Shown here: piece after piece, positions 6,331 to 7,264 of the stretch | Layout of the letters: every line of letters begins with the position of its first letter | Numbering within the stretch: position 1 is the stretch's first letter | Assembly: GCA_965371945.1 (NCBI GenBank) | Contig: CBDVAK010000174.1 | Coordinates: forward strand, 1-7,264 | Direction: 5' to 3' | Length of the DNA stretch: 7,264 nt | DNA from: CBDVAK01 sp965371945 | GTDB lineage: Bacteria; Pseudomonadota; Gammaproteobacteria; Competibacterales; JAHEDQ01 | Notes under the pieces: model-generated | What the model was told of the DNA's origin: nothing | What the model saw: the letters and a program-made list of their open reading frames with translations, nothing else | Database searches by the model: none | Translations under genes and position numbers: made by a program

Positions 6331-6970
6331 GCAAGCGGTCACCACGCTGGACCGCACCGACACCGGAAGGGGTTCCGGAAAAGATCAGATCCCCGGGCGC
6401 CAGCGTAAACAGGGCTGACAGACAGGCAATCATCTCAGGCACTTTCCAGATCAGCTGGTCGAGATCGCCCTGCTGGCGCAGTTCGCCATTGACTTTCAAC
6501 CACAGCGCACCGTGCTCCGGATGACCGATTTCAGCGGTCGGTACGATCTCGCTGCAGGGTGCGGAATGTTCGAAGGCCTTGCCGATCTCCCAGGGACGTC
6601 CCATTTTCTTCATCTCCCCCTGCAGATCGCGACGGGTCATGTCCAATCCCACCGCATAGCCGTATACATGCTCGAGTGCGGACGCCACCGGAATATCGCT
6701 GCCACCGCGTCCCAGAGCCACCACCAGTTCCAGTTCGTGATGGACGTCGGTGCTGGCGGGCGGATAGGGAAATGCGCCACCGCCCGGTACCAGATTGTCC
6801 GGATTCTTCTGGAAGAAGAAAGGCGGTTCGCGATCGGGATCGTGACCCATCTCCACGGCGTGCGCGGCATAGTTGCGCCCTACGCAATAGATGCGGTGAA
6901 CCGGAAAATCATCCGCTGATCCACGCACCGGCAATACCGGTGTCTCTGCTGGCGCAATGACATAACCCAT
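6284..6970 (-). CDS. Fumarylacetoacetate hydrolase (FAH) family protein, resembling fumarylpyruvate hydrolase
   Basis: A complete 228-residue cytoplasmic enzyme. The order FPVHRIYCVGRNYAAHAVEM, PPFFFQKNPDNLV, HHELELVVALG, YGYAVGLDMTRRDLQ, GRPWEIGKAFEHSAP and GDLIFSGTPSGVGAV is the full FAH fold core. Expected metal ligands are Glu79, Glu81 and Asp110, with Lys131 nearby. The GLDMTRRDLQ and GRPWEIGKAF blocks resemble fumarylpyruvate hydrolases of the gentisate pathway (fumarylpyruvate to fumarate and pyruvate) and related acylpyruvases. No other gentisate gene is in the window, so the substrate is unproven. I chose the ATG at 6970-6968, not the longer frame from 7060, because it has a GGAG ribosome binding site 7 bases upstream, begins where homology begins, and the extension would cover the likely promoter. 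Its 3' end overlaps the M1 gene, and the class IIA HAD gene ends 94 bases upstream. Confidence 0.9.
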   Translation of the reverse strand: MGYVIAPAETPVLPVRGSADDFPVHRIYCVGRNYAAHAVEMGHDPDREPPFFFQKNPDNLVPGGGAFPYPPASTDVHHELELVVALGRGGSDIPVASALEHVYGYAVGLDMTRRDLQGEMKKMGRPWEIGKAFEHSAPCSEIVPTAEIGHPEHGALWLKVNGELRQQGDLDQLIWKVPEMIACLSALFTLAPGDLIFSGTPSGVGAVQRGDRLHGHIDGVGDLEVTVV

Positions 6971-7022
6971 GGCACGACTCCGTTGGCATTGCCGGCCGGT
7001 CCCGCGACCCGGCAGCCCAGAT

Positions 7023-7028
7023 ATTATA
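7023..7028 (-). promoter_or_regulatory. Candidate promoter -10 box (TATAAT) for the FAH-M1 genes
   Basis: Read on the minus strand this is a perfect TATAAT, 52 bases before the FAH start codon and within the gap after the HAD gene, so the transcript would start near 7016. No good -35 hexamer lies 16-18 bases upstream; the GC-rich stretch before it includes the palindrome GCCCGGGC. An activator may be needed, or the match may be chance, but an AT-rich hexamer in such GC-rich DNA stands out. Confidence 0.4.
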
Positions 7029-7064
7029 CCCGCCCGGGCTGATCGTTGGTGCAGCCGCAAGAGG

Positions 7065-7264
7065 CTACCAGGTCAGTTCCCACATCACTGCACCCGGCTG
7101 GCAACCGTGGGCGTTAAATAGGGATTGCAGCGCCGCCTCGGGTAACCCGGCGCCCAGTTGCCGGCGATGGATGCCGGCGCCGATCAGCAAGGTATGAAAC
7201 CCGGCCTCGACCGCCCCTGTGATATCAGTGGCCATGGCATCCCCGATTGCCAGTACACGGCAAT
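7065..7264 (-). CDS. HAD-superfamily class IIA hydrolase, C-terminal end only
   Basis: The frame enters from the right edge and ends at TAG (7067-7065), giving the last 65 complete codons. CRVLAIGDAMATDITGAVEA matches HAD motif IV with its following helix: GDxxxTD, where Asp residues bind Mg2+, then GAxxAGF and a LLIGAGIH strand-turn. This is typical of the end of class IIA HAD phosphatases (NagD-like; the TIGR01459 group fits best by memory). The catalytic DxD nucleophile and cap domain lie outside the window. The protein probably dephosphorylates a small sugar- or nucleotide-type phosphate; the substrate cannot be told. It lies in the same orientation as the FAH gene, 94 bases upstream. Confidence 0.8.
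   Translation of the reverse strand, partial: CRVLAIGDAMATDITGAVEAGFHTLLIGAGIHRRQLGAGLPEAALQSLFNAHGCQPGAVMWELTW

Noticed and set aside
6971..7060. A longer FAH protein starting at 7060
   Set aside because: The ATG at 6970 has a GGAG ribosome binding site at good spacing and begins where family similarity begins; the extension crosses a TATAAT box.
1..7264. CRISPR array, tRNA, rRNA or intact insertion sequence
   Set aside because: Reading both strands I saw no regular repeat-spacer pattern, no tRNA cloverleaf, no rRNA-like stretch and no complete transposase with terminal repeats.

Overview
The window looks like DNA of a GC-rich proteobacterium, most likely a gammaproteobacterium. This is an inference from the style of the FAH, M1-peptidase and class IIA HAD proteins and from overall base use; no rRNA or marker gene is present. 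It divides into an accessory left part (about 1-4310) and a housekeeping-type right part (about 4310-7264), which meet at an unusual junction.

Left part. On the minus strand lies a two-gene HEPN/MNT toxin-antitoxin operon. A small nucleotidyltransferase (684-989, GS-x9-DxD) overlaps by ATGA the gene of a HEPN protein (202-687) that carries the RX4HXY motif of HepT-type RNases. Beyond it is a gene graveyard. The C-terminus of an AEC-family permease (minus strand, 1280 to about 1519) has an apparent internal deletion and is cut off by the C-terminal end of an IS91-type transposase (plus strand, about 1511-1711). A stretch of about 270 bases without a gene follows, with a possible promoter and a clear 8-bp hairpin just before a strong ribosome binding site. 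Next comes a large exported multidomain protein (1980-4370, plus strand): lipoprotein-like signal, HEYLH metallopeptidase-like region, calcium-binding type 3 repeats, CBM9-like beta-sandwich and a conserved C-terminal domain of secreted proteins.

Right part. Three minus-strand genes run in the order class IIA HAD hydrolase (end only, 7065-7264), FAH-family hydrolase resembling fumarylpyruvate hydrolase (6284-6970) and an exported M1-family peptidase (4243-6330). The last two overlap and are probably co-transcribed, with a perfect TATAAT -10 box before the FAH gene.

The exported-protein gene and the M1 gene converge, and each reading frame runs past its conserved end into the other. Recognisable homology of the two ends within about 10 bases of each other (about 4307 and 4318), while the stops lie at 4370 and 4243. 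This suggests a recombination joint that removed both native stop codons and marks the island/backbone boundary. The most noteworthy items are this junction, the domain architecture of the exported protein, the toxin-antitoxin pair and the nested AEC/IS91 remnants.
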